Source: Phycisphaerales bacterium
GTDB taxonomy: Bacteria > Planctomycetota > Phycisphaerae > SM23-33
Reading direction: 5' to 3'
Length of the DNA: 32,196 nucleotides
NCBI GenBank assembly: GCA_003171235.1
Contig: PMYM01000203.1
Span: 7,880-40,075 of the forward strand
The translations under genes were made by a program, and so were the position numbers. The notes below the pieces were generated by a model, which saw nothing but the letters and a program-made list of their open reading frames with translations, did not search any database and had not been told where the DNA came from. Numbering within the stretch: the stretch's first letter is position 1; every line of letters begins with the position of its first letter. This document shows positions 5,681 to 13,569 of the stretch, piece by piece.

Positions 5681-6563
5681 CCCCCGTTCCAAACTGGCGG
5701 CGGAATTCTTCGAGCACGGCAAGCTCAAGAGCTGCCCCATTTTCAATTTCCACGCCCACATGCACGACTGCTTCGGCCTGTTCATGCCGCGCAAGACCCC
5801 CGAGGGCATGATCCAGGCCATGCAGGAAACCAACACCCTGATGAGCTTCTTCTGCGGGCACGAGGGCATGCTGGTGCCGCAGGTGGGCGTGCAGCCGGAC
5901 ATCGACGCGGTGCGGAAATATCCCGATTACTTCCGCTCATACCACATCGTGATGGCCCGCTACCTGGACGTGCAGGCCGACCTGGCGCGGATGCGTCAGC
6001 ACGCCGACGTCTTCATGGGTTTTAAGTTCCACGGCGACTGGTTTGAGGTTCCCATCACCCGCGACGACCTCAAGCCCTACTGGGAATACGCCAACGAGCA
6101 TCACATGGTGGTGCTGGCCCACACCTGGGGCACCAGCAAGTACGACGGCCCCGACCAGGTGGCCCAGATCCTCTCGCGCTACCCCAACGTGGTGATCGCC
6201 GGGGCCCACGGCTTCCACGACGCCTGGGAGCGGGCGCCCGAGGTGGCCAACGCCTTCCCCAATTACTACTTCGAGCTGACGGCCGTGCTGGATAACCGCG
6301 GGGCCCTGGAGATGTTCCTGGAGCGGGCCCGCAACGGCTCGCGGCAGGTGCTGTTCGGCTGCGACCTGCCGTGGTTCTCGCTGCACCACGGCATCGGGGC
6401 GGTGCTGTCGGCCGAGATGAGCGACGAGGACCGGCGGAACATTTTTTACCGTAACGGTGTCCGCCTCTTGAAGCGGTACGACTGGTTTGCGCCGATCTGG
6501 CATGCCCGCGGCAGCGGCGAATCCATCGACGACATCTGCCGCCTGGCCCCGGCGCCCAAGTAG
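5673..6563 (+). CDS. Metal-dependent amidohydrolase (amidohydrolase_2 family)
   Basis: This 296-residue TIM-barrel hydrolase carries a canonical metal and catalytic set: HAHMH (His27, His29, His31), LAHTWG (His150), GAHG (His179) and FGCDLP (Asp231). Family members hydrolyse or decarboxylate small cyclic or aromatic acids; the substrate here cannot be told. I chose the TTG at 5673 because AGGAGG (5661-5666) lies six bases before it. The ATG at 5598 would overlap the previous gene by 83 bases and has no such site. The 8-base overlap with the preceding metal-ligand-free homologue indicates translational coupling and perhaps a heteromer. Confidence 0.8.
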   Translation: MINPRSKLAAEFFEHGKLKSCPIFNFHAHMHDCFGLFMPRKTPEGMIQAMQETNTLMSFFCGHEGMLVPQVGVQPDIDAVRKYPDYFRSYHIVMARYLDVQADLARMRQHADVFMGFKFHGDWFEVPITRDDLKPYWEYANEHHMVVLAHTWGTSKYDGPDQVAQILSRYPNVVIAGAHGFHDAWERAPEVANAFPNYYFELTAVLDNRGALEMFLERARNGSRQVLFGCDLPWFSLHHGIGAVLSAEMSDEDRRNIFYRNGVRLLKRYDWFAPIWHARGSGESIDDICRLAPAPK

Positions 6564-6591
6564 GTCGGGCAGGCCTGAGCGACGCTATTCG

Positions 6592-6916
6592 AGGCCCAGC
6601 GGGCCGAAAGATGTTAGCCGGGGGTGTAGCGCCCCGAGCGCAGTCGAGGGACGCGAAACCCCCGGTAACGGGCTCTCCGGAATTCCAGAGGCAGTGCCTT
6701 GATTGGCCCAAGGGTTTGCGTTGATCTGCCGATGGTGTGATTTTCTGAGGGGTCTTTAGCAAAGCTCATCACAGCATCGCGAGCCAGATCAAATCCGCGC
6801 GCAGGTCCAGCCGGTCGCTCTGCATCACCTTCCGGCCGGTTTCCGGGGGCTGCGCCGCGCCCGGCTGCGCCGTGCTTGCTCCACCCCCGGCTACCATCTT
6901 TCGGCCCGTCGGGCCT
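6592..6916. repeat. Inverted pair of GCCGGGGGT...ACCCCCGG elements
   Basis: This gene-free stretch (6564-6980) is mostly repeat. The left copy (6592-6670) reads GGGCCGAAAGATGTTAGCCG, then GGGGTGTAGC, and closes with ACCCCCGGTAAC. The right copy (about 6834-6916) is the reverse complement over its first 36 or so bases with about four mismatches. Each copy is itself a hairpin with a CCGGGGG/CCCCCGG stem. The 165 bases between them hold no supportable gene. It lies between the convergent ends of the amidohydrolase and the next hypothetical gene. Confidence 0.65.
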
Positions 6917-6980
6917 GGATTGTGCAAATGGCTGGCCCCCTCCCTCGTTGTGGTTAGCCCTCCTTGGTTCAGGGGCCCTT

Positions 6981-8534
6981 CTATGGATCACGCGGGGAGC
7001 TACTGTGCTTTACCTGGGCCGATATGTCGTCGGAGCTTCCGCCATCGTCGCGTTCATTCATGCCGACGCTATACAACAGGTAGCCGTTCTGGTCGGCCTT
7101 GTACACCAGCGCCTTATCGCTGAAAACATCCTTGGGAATCGTGCCGACCAGTTCCGGCGTGAGTTCCTCCAGCCTGTCCGCCCAATGGCCTTGGCGGGCA
7201 TGGAAACAGGCCAATGCCAGCGCGAGCTTCTCAATCTCCAATCTCGTGGAGTCTTCTTCAGTTCGTGAAATAATGGAGAAATGGTCACCGATCATACAGA
7301 TCACTCGGGCAATTTCCTTGCTCGCAAACTGGCGAGTTCCCCATCCGCCTAAAGCGTACAGAACGGACCTGTACTTGAGACTCCTAATGTCCTTCGTCAA
7401 TTGTTCTCTCTGTCGCTGATAGGCGGCATGGGCTTCCTTGCGGCCGGCAAATTGCCCCAATCGCAGGGCTGCGACATGCTCGTCATACGATGCGTTGCAG
7501 AATCGCAGCATCAGGTCGTAATCCAGCCCGGCGGTTCTCATCCGGCCGTATCCAAGCCTAGTGGTGTTCCCTCCGCGAGATAAGAACATGATCGACTCCA
7601 GAACCCCGAAACGCTCATATACGTCCGTCGTATACACGATGTCGCCCGGCGGCGGGAGGGCCTCCAATTGCCGCAGGATCGCCAGGGCCTTCTCCGGCGG
7701 CATGGGCCCACGGGTAACGAAGGCTGTGCCCTGCTCTGAGGCCATATCGTCGATGAGGAATGCCAGGATGTTAGCCAGAAGAGTAGGCAATTGCCCCACC
7801 AGGCGTGCAAAGCGATGCATGGTCAGCAGGTCGCTCCAGGCGCCATCAATATCTCCGTCGTGAATACGCAGGGCGGCTCGGCAGACAAGGGCGTCGGGAG
7901 CGTCCCGAAAGGGCGATATGCACACGTTGAAGGAAGTTATGAACAAGGGCGGATTGTCACTGGAGACGATGGGAAAGTAGAGCTTCGGGAGTGTGCTTGC
8001 CTGCTGGACCATACGCAGGGCCTGCTCGTTATCTGCCAGCCAACCCCTCAAGTCGGGGTGGATAATGCCTTCTTGCAATGAGACCAGAACTTCAGAAATG
8101 CCCGGATCAGGATTACCTCGCTTCCCGGCCCGTGACCCGGTCGTCGGCGCGGAAGCGGTTGCCGGAGCAGTCTTTTTGCGATCTTCCCATGGCTTGAAAT
8201 TGCCGGGCGACTGGATGTCGTCAACCGTCAGGCCAAGGCGGGAAAGGATCTCTTGCTCCGGGACCGACTGCTCCAGGGGTTTCATGAAACATGACCGCCC
8301 GAATGCCTTAAGAAGCAGGTTGGCGGCATTGTTCTGGGGGGTGACGCCTTCGGAGCACCTGGCGTCCACGGCGGCGGCGTAGTTGACCGTGCCATCGGGG
8401 TTCAAGGGGCCGTCGATGAAAGTGGTCTGGCGCGATATGACTATCTGTGGCGACTTTATCGGGAGATGCAGACTCATCCCTGCCGCCACCAGCACTCCAA
8501 CGATCGCCAGGGCGATCTTATAACGACGCTTCAT
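6981..8534 (-). CDS. Membrane-anchored hypothetical protein, planctomycete type
   Basis: I do not recognise a function. The 517-residue protein starts with MKRRYKIALAIVGVLVAAG, a basic N-terminus plus one hydrophobic helix (about 5-22), so the body is probably outside the cytoplasm. A Ala/Pro/Thr-rich linker (about 125-140) separates a short N-terminal part from a mostly helical middle. The C-terminus has FSDKALVYKADQNGYLLYSV followed by GMNERDDGG, a motif found at the end of many planctomycete secreted proteins of pseudopilin-like or unknown type. The ATG at 8534 is preceded by AAGGGGAAG. Base composition is somewhat less GC-rich than its neighbours. It appears to be monocistronic. Confidence 0.75.
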   Translation of the reverse strand: MKRRYKIALAIVGVLVAAGMSLHLPIKSPQIVISRQTTFIDGPLNPDGTVNYAAAVDARCSEGVTPQNNAANLLLKAFGRSCFMKPLEQSVPEQEILSRLGLTVDDIQSPGNFKPWEDRKKTAPATASAPTTGSRAGKRGNPDPGISEVLVSLQEGIIHPDLRGWLADNEQALRMVQQASTLPKLYFPIVSSDNPPLFITSFNVCISPFRDAPDALVCRAALRIHDGDIDGAWSDLLTMHRFARLVGQLPTLLANILAFLIDDMASEQGTAFVTRGPMPPEKALAILRQLEALPPPGDIVYTTDVYERFGVLESIMFLSRGGNTTRLGYGRMRTAGLDYDLMLRFCNASYDEHVAALRLGQFAGRKEAHAAYQRQREQLTKDIRSLKYRSVLYALGGWGTRQFASKEIARVICMIGDHFSIISRTEEDSTRLEIEKLALALACFHARQGHWADRLEELTPELVGTIPKDVFSDKALVYKADQNGYLLYSVGMNERDDGGSSDDISAQVKHSSSPRDP

Positions 8535-8631
8535 GACTTCCCCTTGCCTCGGGTTGTGCCTCCCAGGCATTATCCACCCTGGCCAGATGTTCGGCAAGCC
8601 AAACGCCGGCCGATTCCCATCCGGCAAATCC

Positions 8632-8661
8632 TTGCCTGGGGCGATAGGGCGGGTTTATAAT
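8632..8661 (+). promoter_or_regulatory. Candidate promoter for the aldolase gene
   Basis: TTGCCT (8632-8637) and a perfect TATAAT (8656-8661) are 18 bases apart. Transcription from here would give a leader of about 180 bases before the aldolase ATG. That leader would contain three hairpins (8699-8727, 8729-8766 and 8793-8807). Confidence 0.45.
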
Positions 8662-8698
8662 CCCGGGCTCTTTAGTCCCGGCGTGGAAGGACTATTTG

Positions 8699-8727
8699 GC
8701 CGGCGGGGCATAAAGTCATCCGCCGGC
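8699..8727 (+). other. GC-rich hairpin in the aldolase leader
   Basis: GCCGGCGG (8699-8706) pairs perfectly with CCGCCGGC (8720-8727) around a 13-base loop. No U-run follows, so it is not a typical intrinsic terminator. It is the first of three stacked hairpins in the gene-free stretch 8535-8846; the third, CGGGCA-AGA-TGCCCG, lies at 8793-8807. Confidence 0.45.
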
Positions 8728-8728
8728 A

Positions 8729-8766
8729 GGGTGCCATGCCCTTACGCGTTTTTGCGGAAGGGCATG
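8729..8766 (+). repeat. REP-like hairpin, family 1, copy near the aldolase gene
   Basis: The 38-base element runs from GGGTGCCATGCCCTTACGCG to GCGGAAGGGCATG. CATGCCCTT pairs with AAGGGCATG, with CGC/GCG extending the stem. It differs from the copy at 23593-23631 only in the loop (GTTTTTG against GTTTTGTG) and is in the same orientation. The other two copies flank the RAYT transposase about 15 kb away. Confidence 0.85.
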
Positions 8767-8846
8767 CGGAACTACAAGACTCGTGCGACTGGCGGGCAAG
8801 ATGCCCGTGCCACTGAAATCGACTTTACGAAAGGCGAGGTAGAACG

Positions 8847-9875
8847 ATGCCGCTGGTACCGATGCGACAACTGCTGGATCACGCCGCCGAGAACGGCTAC
8901 GGCGTGGCGGCCCTGAACGTCAACAACATGGAGCAGATCCAGGCCATCATGGAGGCGGCCAACGAGACTGACTCGCCGGTCATCATCCAGGCCAGCCGGG
9001 GCGCCCGCAAGTACACCAACGACGCCTACCTGCGGCACCTGATGCTGGCGGCGGCTGAGCTGTACCCCGCCATCCCCATCGTCATGCACCAGGACCACGG
9101 CAACAGCCCGGCCACCTGCAAGTCGGCCATCGACCAGGGCTTCACCAGCGTCATGATGGACGGCTCGCTGAGCGAAGACGGCAAGAGCCCCAGCGGCTAC
9201 GAGTACAACGTCAAGGTCACGCGCGAGGTGGTGGCCCTGGCCCACGCCGTGGGCGTGACGGTCGAGGGCGAGATCGGCGCCCTGGGCGGCATCGAGGACG
9301 GGCACGGCGCCGGCCTGACCGAAGAGCAGGCCCAGGCCCACCTGACCGACCCGGTGCAGGCTGAGCAGTTCGTCAAGGACACCAAGGTGGACGCCCTGGC
9401 CGTGGCCATCGGCACCAGTCACGGGGCCTACAAGTTCAAGAAGAAGCCCACCGGCGACGTGCTCAAGATGAGCCTGATCGAGGACATCCACCGCCGCCTG
9501 CCCAACACCCACCTGGTGATGCACGGCTCATCCAGCGTGCCCCAGGAATTGCAGGACCTGATCAACAAGTACGGCGGGCAGATGAAGCCCACCTTCGGCG
9601 TGCCGATCGCGGAAATCCAGCGCGGCATCAAGCACGGCGTGCGCAAGATCAACGTGGACACCGACAACCGCATGGCCATCACCGGCGCCATCCGCAAGGT
9701 CTTTTGCGAGCAGCCCGAGAAGTTCGACCCGCGCGACTACCTGGGCCCGGCCCGCGAACTGATGAAGAAGGTCTGCATCGAGCGCATGATCGCCTTTGGC
9801 CAGGCGGGCAACGCCGGCAAGATCAAGCCCGTCACCTGCAAGGAAATGGTGAGTTTCTACAAAGGTAAGAAGTAG
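8847..9875 (+). CDS. fba: Class II fructose-1,6-bisphosphate aldolase
   Basis: This zinc enzyme cleaves or forms fructose-1,6-bisphosphate in glycolysis and gluconeogenesis, in the cytoplasm. The 342 residues match the larger class II form. Motifs in order are HQDHG (catalytic Asp and Zn His), [18 protein letters not shown] with the EDG...GLT loop, GTSHGAYK (Zn His), VMHGSSSVP (Zn His) and KINVDTDNR (phosphate site). The ATG at 8847 follows GCGAGGTAG. The gene is preceded by a long, hairpin-rich leader and followed by an intrinsic terminator at 9930-9958, so it is a single-gene transcript. The leader may affect expression or mRNA stability. Confidence 0.95.
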   Translation: MPLVPMRQLLDHAAENGYGVAALNVNNMEQIQAIMEAANETDSPVIIQASRGARKYTNDAYLRHLMLAAAELYPAIPIVMHQDHGNSPATCKSAIDQGFTSVMMDGSLSEDGKSPSGYEYNVKVTREVVALAHAVGVTVEGEIGALGGIEDGHGAGLTEEQAQAHLTDPVQAEQFVKDTKVDALAVAIGTSHGAYKFKKKPTGDVLKMSLIEDIHRRLPNTHLVMHGSSSVPQELQDLINKYGGQMKPTFGVPIAEIQRGIKHGVRKINVDTDNRMAITGAIRKVFCEQPEKFDPRDYLGPARELMKKVCIERMIAFGQAGNAGKIKPVTCKEMVSFYKGKK

Positions 9876-9929
9876 GTCCAGCACGCTTGGTTCTGAGTTG
9901 CGGGTCGCGAGTTGTGAGTTGTATTTAGC

Positions 9930-9958
9930 CCCCGGCCCTTGTGGCCGGGGATTCTTTT
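9930..9958 (+). terminator. Intrinsic terminator of the aldolase gene
   Basis: CCCCGGCC (9930-9937) pairs perfectly with GGCCGGGG (9943-9950) around CTTGT and is followed by ATTCTTTT. It lies 55 bases after the aldolase stop. Just before it, AGTTGCGGGTCGCGAGTTG and GAGTTG iterate a short oligomer. The hairpin also ends right at the stop of the convergent aldo/keto reductase. Confidence 0.8.
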
Positions 9959-9959
9959 G

Positions 9960-10904
9960 CTACGCCAGTATCTGTTCGATGCGGGCCAGGACGTCGGGGG
10001 GAATCTTCTGCCCGGCGGCGGCGGCGTTGTCGGTCACCTGCTGGGGGCGGGTGGCGCCGCAGATGACGCTGGCGACGTTGTCCAGCCGCAGGCACCAGGC
10101 CAGGGCCAGTTGGGCCATGCTCATGCCCAGTTGCGCGGCCAGGGGCTTGAGCATCTCGACGCGGCGAAAGTTCTCGGGCGTCAGCACGCGCTGGATGAAC
10201 TGGTTGGCGCGGGCGTCGGCGGCCCGGCTGTCGGGGGGAATGGTCTTGCCGTCGTACTTGCCCGTCAGCACGCCTTGGGCCAGCGGGCTGAAGACCACCT
10301 GTCCCACGCCCAGCTTGCCGCAGGTGGGCACAATGTCGGCCTCGATGTCCCGCCTGAGCATGCTGTAGGAGGGCTGGTTGGAGACGATGCGGTCCAGGCC
10401 CAGCCCCTCGGCCAGGGCGTGGGCGTCCAGCATCTGCTGGGCCGTCCAATTGCTCACCCCGACGTACAGCGCCTTGCCGGCGCGGACCAGGTCATCGAAG
10501 GCCCGCAGCGTTTCATCCAGCGGCGCAGCCGGGTCGAAGCGGTGGGCCTGGTAGAGGTCCACGTAGTCGACCCCGAGCCGGCGGAGGGAGGCGTGGGCCT
10601 GCTCCATGATGTGCTTGCGCGACAGGCCCGACTGGTTGGGCTTCTCGCCCATGGGGAAGAAGCACTTTGTGGCCAGCACGTAGGTGTCGCGCGGAAAGGG
10701 CCGCAGGGCCTGGCCCAGCACTTCCTCGGCCGCGCCGGCGGCGTACACGTTAGCGGCGTCAAAGAAGTTGACGCCCAGTTCGTAGGCCTGGCGGACGCAG
10801 GCGGCGGCGCCGGCGGCGTTCACGGCGTTGCCGAAGGTCAGCCAACTGCCCAGTCCGATCTCGCTCAACTGCAACCCGCTGCGACCCAGCCGGCGATACT
10901 GCAT
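9960..10904 (-). CDS. Aldo/keto reductase
   Basis: This NADPH-dependent oxidoreductase of the aldo/keto reductase superfamily resembles the voltage-gated potassium channel beta-subunit-like group. The 314 residues show GLGSWLTFG near the N-terminus, the catalytic Asp and Tyr in FFDAANVY, Lys in VLATKCFF, and His in LYQAHRFD. YVGVSNWTAQQM and SVICGATRPQQVTDNAAA are also typical. The start at 10904 (MQYRRLGRSGL) is the usual family start; an upstream ATG at 10937 would add eleven atypical residues. AAGAGAG precedes it. It is divergent from the two-component operon, with about 100 bases between them. The physiological substrate is unknown. Confidence 0.9.
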   Translation of the reverse strand: MQYRRLGRSGLQLSEIGLGSWLTFGNAVNAAGAAACVRQAYELGVNFFDAANVYAAGAAEEVLGQALRPFPRDTYVLATKCFFPMGEKPNQSGLSRKHIMEQAHASLRRLGVDYVDLYQAHRFDPAAPLDETLRAFDDLVRAGKALYVGVSNWTAQQMLDAHALAEGLGLDRIVSNQPSYSMLRRDIEADIVPTCGKLGVGQVVFSPLAQGVLTGKYDGKTIPPDSRAADARANQFIQRVLTPENFRRVEMLKPLAAQLGMSMAQLALAWCLRLDNVASVICGATRPQQVTDNAAAAGQKIPPDVLARIEQILA

Positions 10905-11005
10905 GGCGATTGCTCTCTTAACATGTTCTTTGTGCAACCCTGGCCGCCGGTTAACATTGCCGGCGCAGGCTAACGGCCCGGTTATCTTGATGGCAAGAGG
11001 AGCTC

Positions 11006-11692
11006 ATGGCAAGGGAAACCATACTCGTTGTCGATGACGAGCGGGAAATCCTGGAACTGCTGGAGTACAACCTTGCCAAGAACGGCTACAAGGTCGTGTG
11101 CGTCCGGACGGGCGAGGCGGCCCTGGAAAAGGCCCGCTCGGCCTTGCCCGACCTGGTGGTGCTGGACCTGATGCTGCCGGGCGTGGACGGGCTGGAAGTC
11201 TGCCGCCTGCTCAAGGGGGATTCCCGCACCGCCGCCCTGCCCGTGGTCATGCTGACGGCCAGGGGCGAGGAGGCCGACGTAGTGGCCGGCCTGGAACTGG
11301 GGGCCGACGACTACGTCACCAAGCCTTTCAGCCCGCGCGTGCTGCTGGCCAGGATCAAGGCGGTGCTGCGCCGGCGCAAGGAGCTGTCGCGTCCCGACGC
11401 CGCCCTGAAGGCGGGCGACCTGGCCATTGACCCCGGCAGGCACGAGGTGCTGATTAAGGGCAGGCCGGTCGAACTGACCCACACCGAGTTCAAGATCCTG
11501 CATTTCCTGGCCGGCCGGAAAGGCTGGGTCTTCACCCGCTACCAGATCGTCGATGGTGTTCAGGGCCAGGACGCCGCCGTCACCGACCGCAGCGTGGACG
11601 TGCACATCGTGTCCCTGCGGCGAAAGCTGGGGGCCTGTGGCGAGCGCATCCAGACCGTCCGCGGCGTTGGCTACCGCTTTAAGGAAGACTAG
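11006..11692 (+). CDS. Response regulator, OmpR/PhoB type
   Basis: This cytoplasmic DNA-binding regulator has a receiver domain (about 1-120) with the acidic pocket VVDDE, phosphoacceptor Asp54 in VVLDLMLPG, Thr in MLTARGE and Lys in YVTKPF. A winged-helix effector domain (about 130-226) contains ELTHTEFKILHFLAGRKG and the recognition region VTDRSVDVHIVSLRRKLG, ending GVGYRFKED. At 228 residues it is full length. AGAGGAG precedes the ATG. The kinase gene starts one base after its stop. It resembles PhoB, but no phosphate genes are nearby, so the signal is not shown. Confidence 0.92.
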   Translation: MARETILVVDDEREILELLEYNLAKNGYKVVCVRTGEAALEKARSALPDLVVLDLMLPGVDGLEVCRLLKGDSRTAALPVVMLTARGEEADVVAGLELGADDYVTKPFSPRVLLARIKAVLRRRKELSRPDAALKAGDLAIDPGRHEVLIKGRPVELTHTEFKILHFLAGRKGWVFTRYQIVDGVQGQDAAVTDRSVDVHIVSLRRKLGACGERIQTVRGVGYRFKED

Positions 11693-11693
11693 C

Positions 11694-13457
11694 ATGGCCC
11701 GTCGCCGGCTGCTGTGGAGAATATATCCGTCCTTCCTGATCTGCATCCTGCTGTGCGTGCTGGGGGTGGGGGCAAGCGCCGCCTACCTGGTGCGGTGGCT
11801 GGGGTATCACCAGGCCCAGGAGGAACTTCAAGGGCGGGCGCAACTGGCGCGCCAACTGCTGCCTCCCCAGCCGGCGGGGCGGATGGACGAGCTGGCCCGC
11901 CGACTGGCCGGGCTGAGCGGCGCCCGCGTCACACTGATCAGCCAGGACGGCACGGTGGTGGGGGAATCGGAGCTCACCTCCGAGTCGATGGAGAACCACG
12001 CCTGGCGGCCGGAGGTGCACCAGGCCCTGGACGGCCGGATGGGCATCTCCAGCCGCTACAGCAGCACCCTGCGGACCGACGTGCTGTACGTGGCCCTGCC
12101 CTGGAGCGATGCCCCCGGCGGCGGGGTGGTGCGCCTGAGCCTGCCGCTGGACCACGTCGCCCAGGCCATGCGGTCGATTTACATCGGCATCGGCCTGTCG
12201 GCCCTGGGCATGGCGGTGCTGGCGGGGGCCTTGGCCATGCTGGTCAGCCGGCGCGTCACCCGCCTGATCGAGCACATGCGCCAGGGGGCACAGCGTTTTG
12301 CCGCCGGCCAGTTGCGACATCGCCTGATGGCCCAGGACACCGACGAATTCGCCGGCCTGGCCGAGGCCCTAAACAGCATGGCCGGACAGCTCCAGGACAA
12401 GATCGCCTTCCTGGAGCGATACCGCACACTGCAGGAGACGGTGCTTTCAACCATGGCCGAGGGCGTGCTGGCCCTGGACCTGGAGGAGCGGATCATCAGC
12501 ATGAACGCCGCCGCCGCCCGGCTGCTGGGCGCCGACCCCCAGGCCGCCGCCGGCAAGCGCCTCCAGGAATTCTGCCGCAACCCCGCCCTCCAGCGCCTGG
12601 TGCGGGCCGTGCTCCAGAGCCGCCAGACCGCCGAAGGCGAAATCGTCCTGCGCGACGCCGTCGGCGAGCGCTGCCTGCAGGGGCGGTGCAGCCTGCTCCA
12701 ACCGGCTGGCGCCGACTGCGTGGGCGTGCTGCTGGTGCTGGCCGACCTGACACACCTGCGCCAGTTGGAGAACGTGCGGCGCGACTTCGTGGCCAACGTC
12801 TCGCACGAACTCAAGACGCCCATCACCTCCATCAAGGGCTTCGTCGAAACCCTGCGCGAGGGGGCCAAGGACGAGCCGGAGAATGCCCGGCGTTTCCTGG
12901 AGATCGTCGCCCGCCAGGCCGACCGGCTCGACGCCATTATCGAGGATTTGCTGAGCCTGTCCCGCCTGGAACGCGCCGGCGATCACGAACCGGTCGACCG
13001 CCCGCCCACGCCCCTCCGGCCGGTGATGGAAGCGGCCGTTGCCGACGTGCAGGAAAAGGCCCGGCGGAAGAATATCCAACTCGCGCTGGACTGCCCGCCG
13101 CAGGTGCAAGGCCTCATCAACCAGCGCCTGCTGGAGCAGGCCCTGGTCAACCTGCTGGACAACGCCGTCAAGTACAGCCCCGACGGCGGCAAGGTGGAGT
13201 TGTCGGCCGGCATCGAAGGGGCCAGGTTGATCCTGCGGGTGCGGGATTATGGCTGCGGCATCGAGCCCCAGCACCTGGGCCGCATCTTCGAGCGCTTCTA
13301 CCGGGTGGACAAGGCCCGCAGCCGGGAAGAGGGCGGCACCGGCCTGGGCCTGGCCATCGTCAAGCACATCGCCCAGGCACACGGCGGGGGCGTTTCGGTG
13401 CAAAGCGCCCCCGGTGCCGGCAGCACCTTCACCATCACCCTGCCGGCGACGACGTAG
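11694..13457 (+). CDS. Sensor histidine kinase, PhoR-like (HAMP-PAS-HisKA-HATPase)
   Basis: This inner-membrane kinase is the partner of the response regulator one base upstream. The 587 residues comprise transmembrane helix 1 (about 14-34), an extracytoplasmic sensor (35-160) and transmembrane helix 2 (162-185). Then come HAMP (186-240), a PAS domain (about 245-355) and HisKA with His371 in FVANVSHELKTPITSIKGF. HATPase_c has N-box LVNLLDNAVKYSPDGG, G1 DYGCGIEP and G2 EGGTGLGLAIVKHI. The start ATG at 11694 follows AAGGAAG. It probably autophosphorylates and passes phosphate to Asp54 of the regulator; the ligand is unknown. Confidence 0.92.
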   Translation: MARRRLLWRIYPSFLICILLCVLGVGASAAYLVRWLGYHQAQEELQGRAQLARQLLPPQPAGRMDELARRLAGLSGARVTLISQDGTVVGESELTSESMENHAWRPEVHQALDGRMGISSRYSSTLRTDVLYVALPWSDAPGGGVVRLSLPLDHVAQAMRSIYIGIGLSALGMAVLAGALAMLVSRRVTRLIEHMRQGAQRFAAGQLRHRLMAQDTDEFAGLAEALNSMAGQLQDKIAFLERYRTLQETVLSTMAEGVLALDLEERIISMNAAAARLLGADPQAAAGKRLQEFCRNPALQRLVRAVLQSRQTAEGEIVLRDAVGERCLQGRCSLLQPAGADCVGVLLVLADLTHLRQLENVRRDFVANVSHELKTPITSIKGFVETLREGAKDEPENARRFLEIVARQADRLDAIIEDLLSLSRLERAGDHEPVDRPPTPLRPVMEAAVADVQEKARRKNIQLALDCPPQVQGLINQRLLEQALVNLLDNAVKYSPDGGKVELSAGIEGARLILRVRDYGCGIEPQHLGRIFERFYRVDKARSREEGGTGLGLAIVKHIAQAHGGGVSVQSAPGAGSTFTITLPATT

Positions 13458-13467
13458 TGCGGAAAGT

Positions 13468-13560
13468 AAAGCTGAAAGCTGAAAACTGAAAGCTGAAATG
13501 AGGACTGAGGTCTTGGCCTTTGTTTTAGCTTTCAGCTTTTAGCTTTCAGCTTTCAGTTAG
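13468..13560. repeat. Inverted repeat of GCTGAAA oligomers
   Basis: The left arm (13468-13498) iterates AAGCTGAAAGCTGAAAACTG, AAAGCTGAAA. The right arm (13522-13560) iterates TTTTAGCTTTCAGCTTTTAG and CTTTCAGCTTTCAG. They pair around a spacer of about 24 bases (TGAGGACTGAGG...). It fills the gap between the kinase stop and the miaA start. Confidence 0.8.
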
Positions 13561-13569
13561 AATGCCCCG

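Noticed and set aside
6614-6991. 125-codon minus-strand frame in the repeat-rich gap
   Set aside because: Most of it is translated repeat elements; no ribosome binding site and no recognisable domain.
10916-10960. Two TTAACAT words before the PhoB-like gene as Pho boxes
   Set aside because: Their spacing (about 33 bases) and sequence do not fit the known PhoB or PhoP box layouts.
11714-13489. Gly/Pro/Arg-rich 591-codon frame inside the sensor kinase
   Set aside because: It is an alternate frame of a gene with clear kinase motifs; the composition is that of a high-GC shadow frame.
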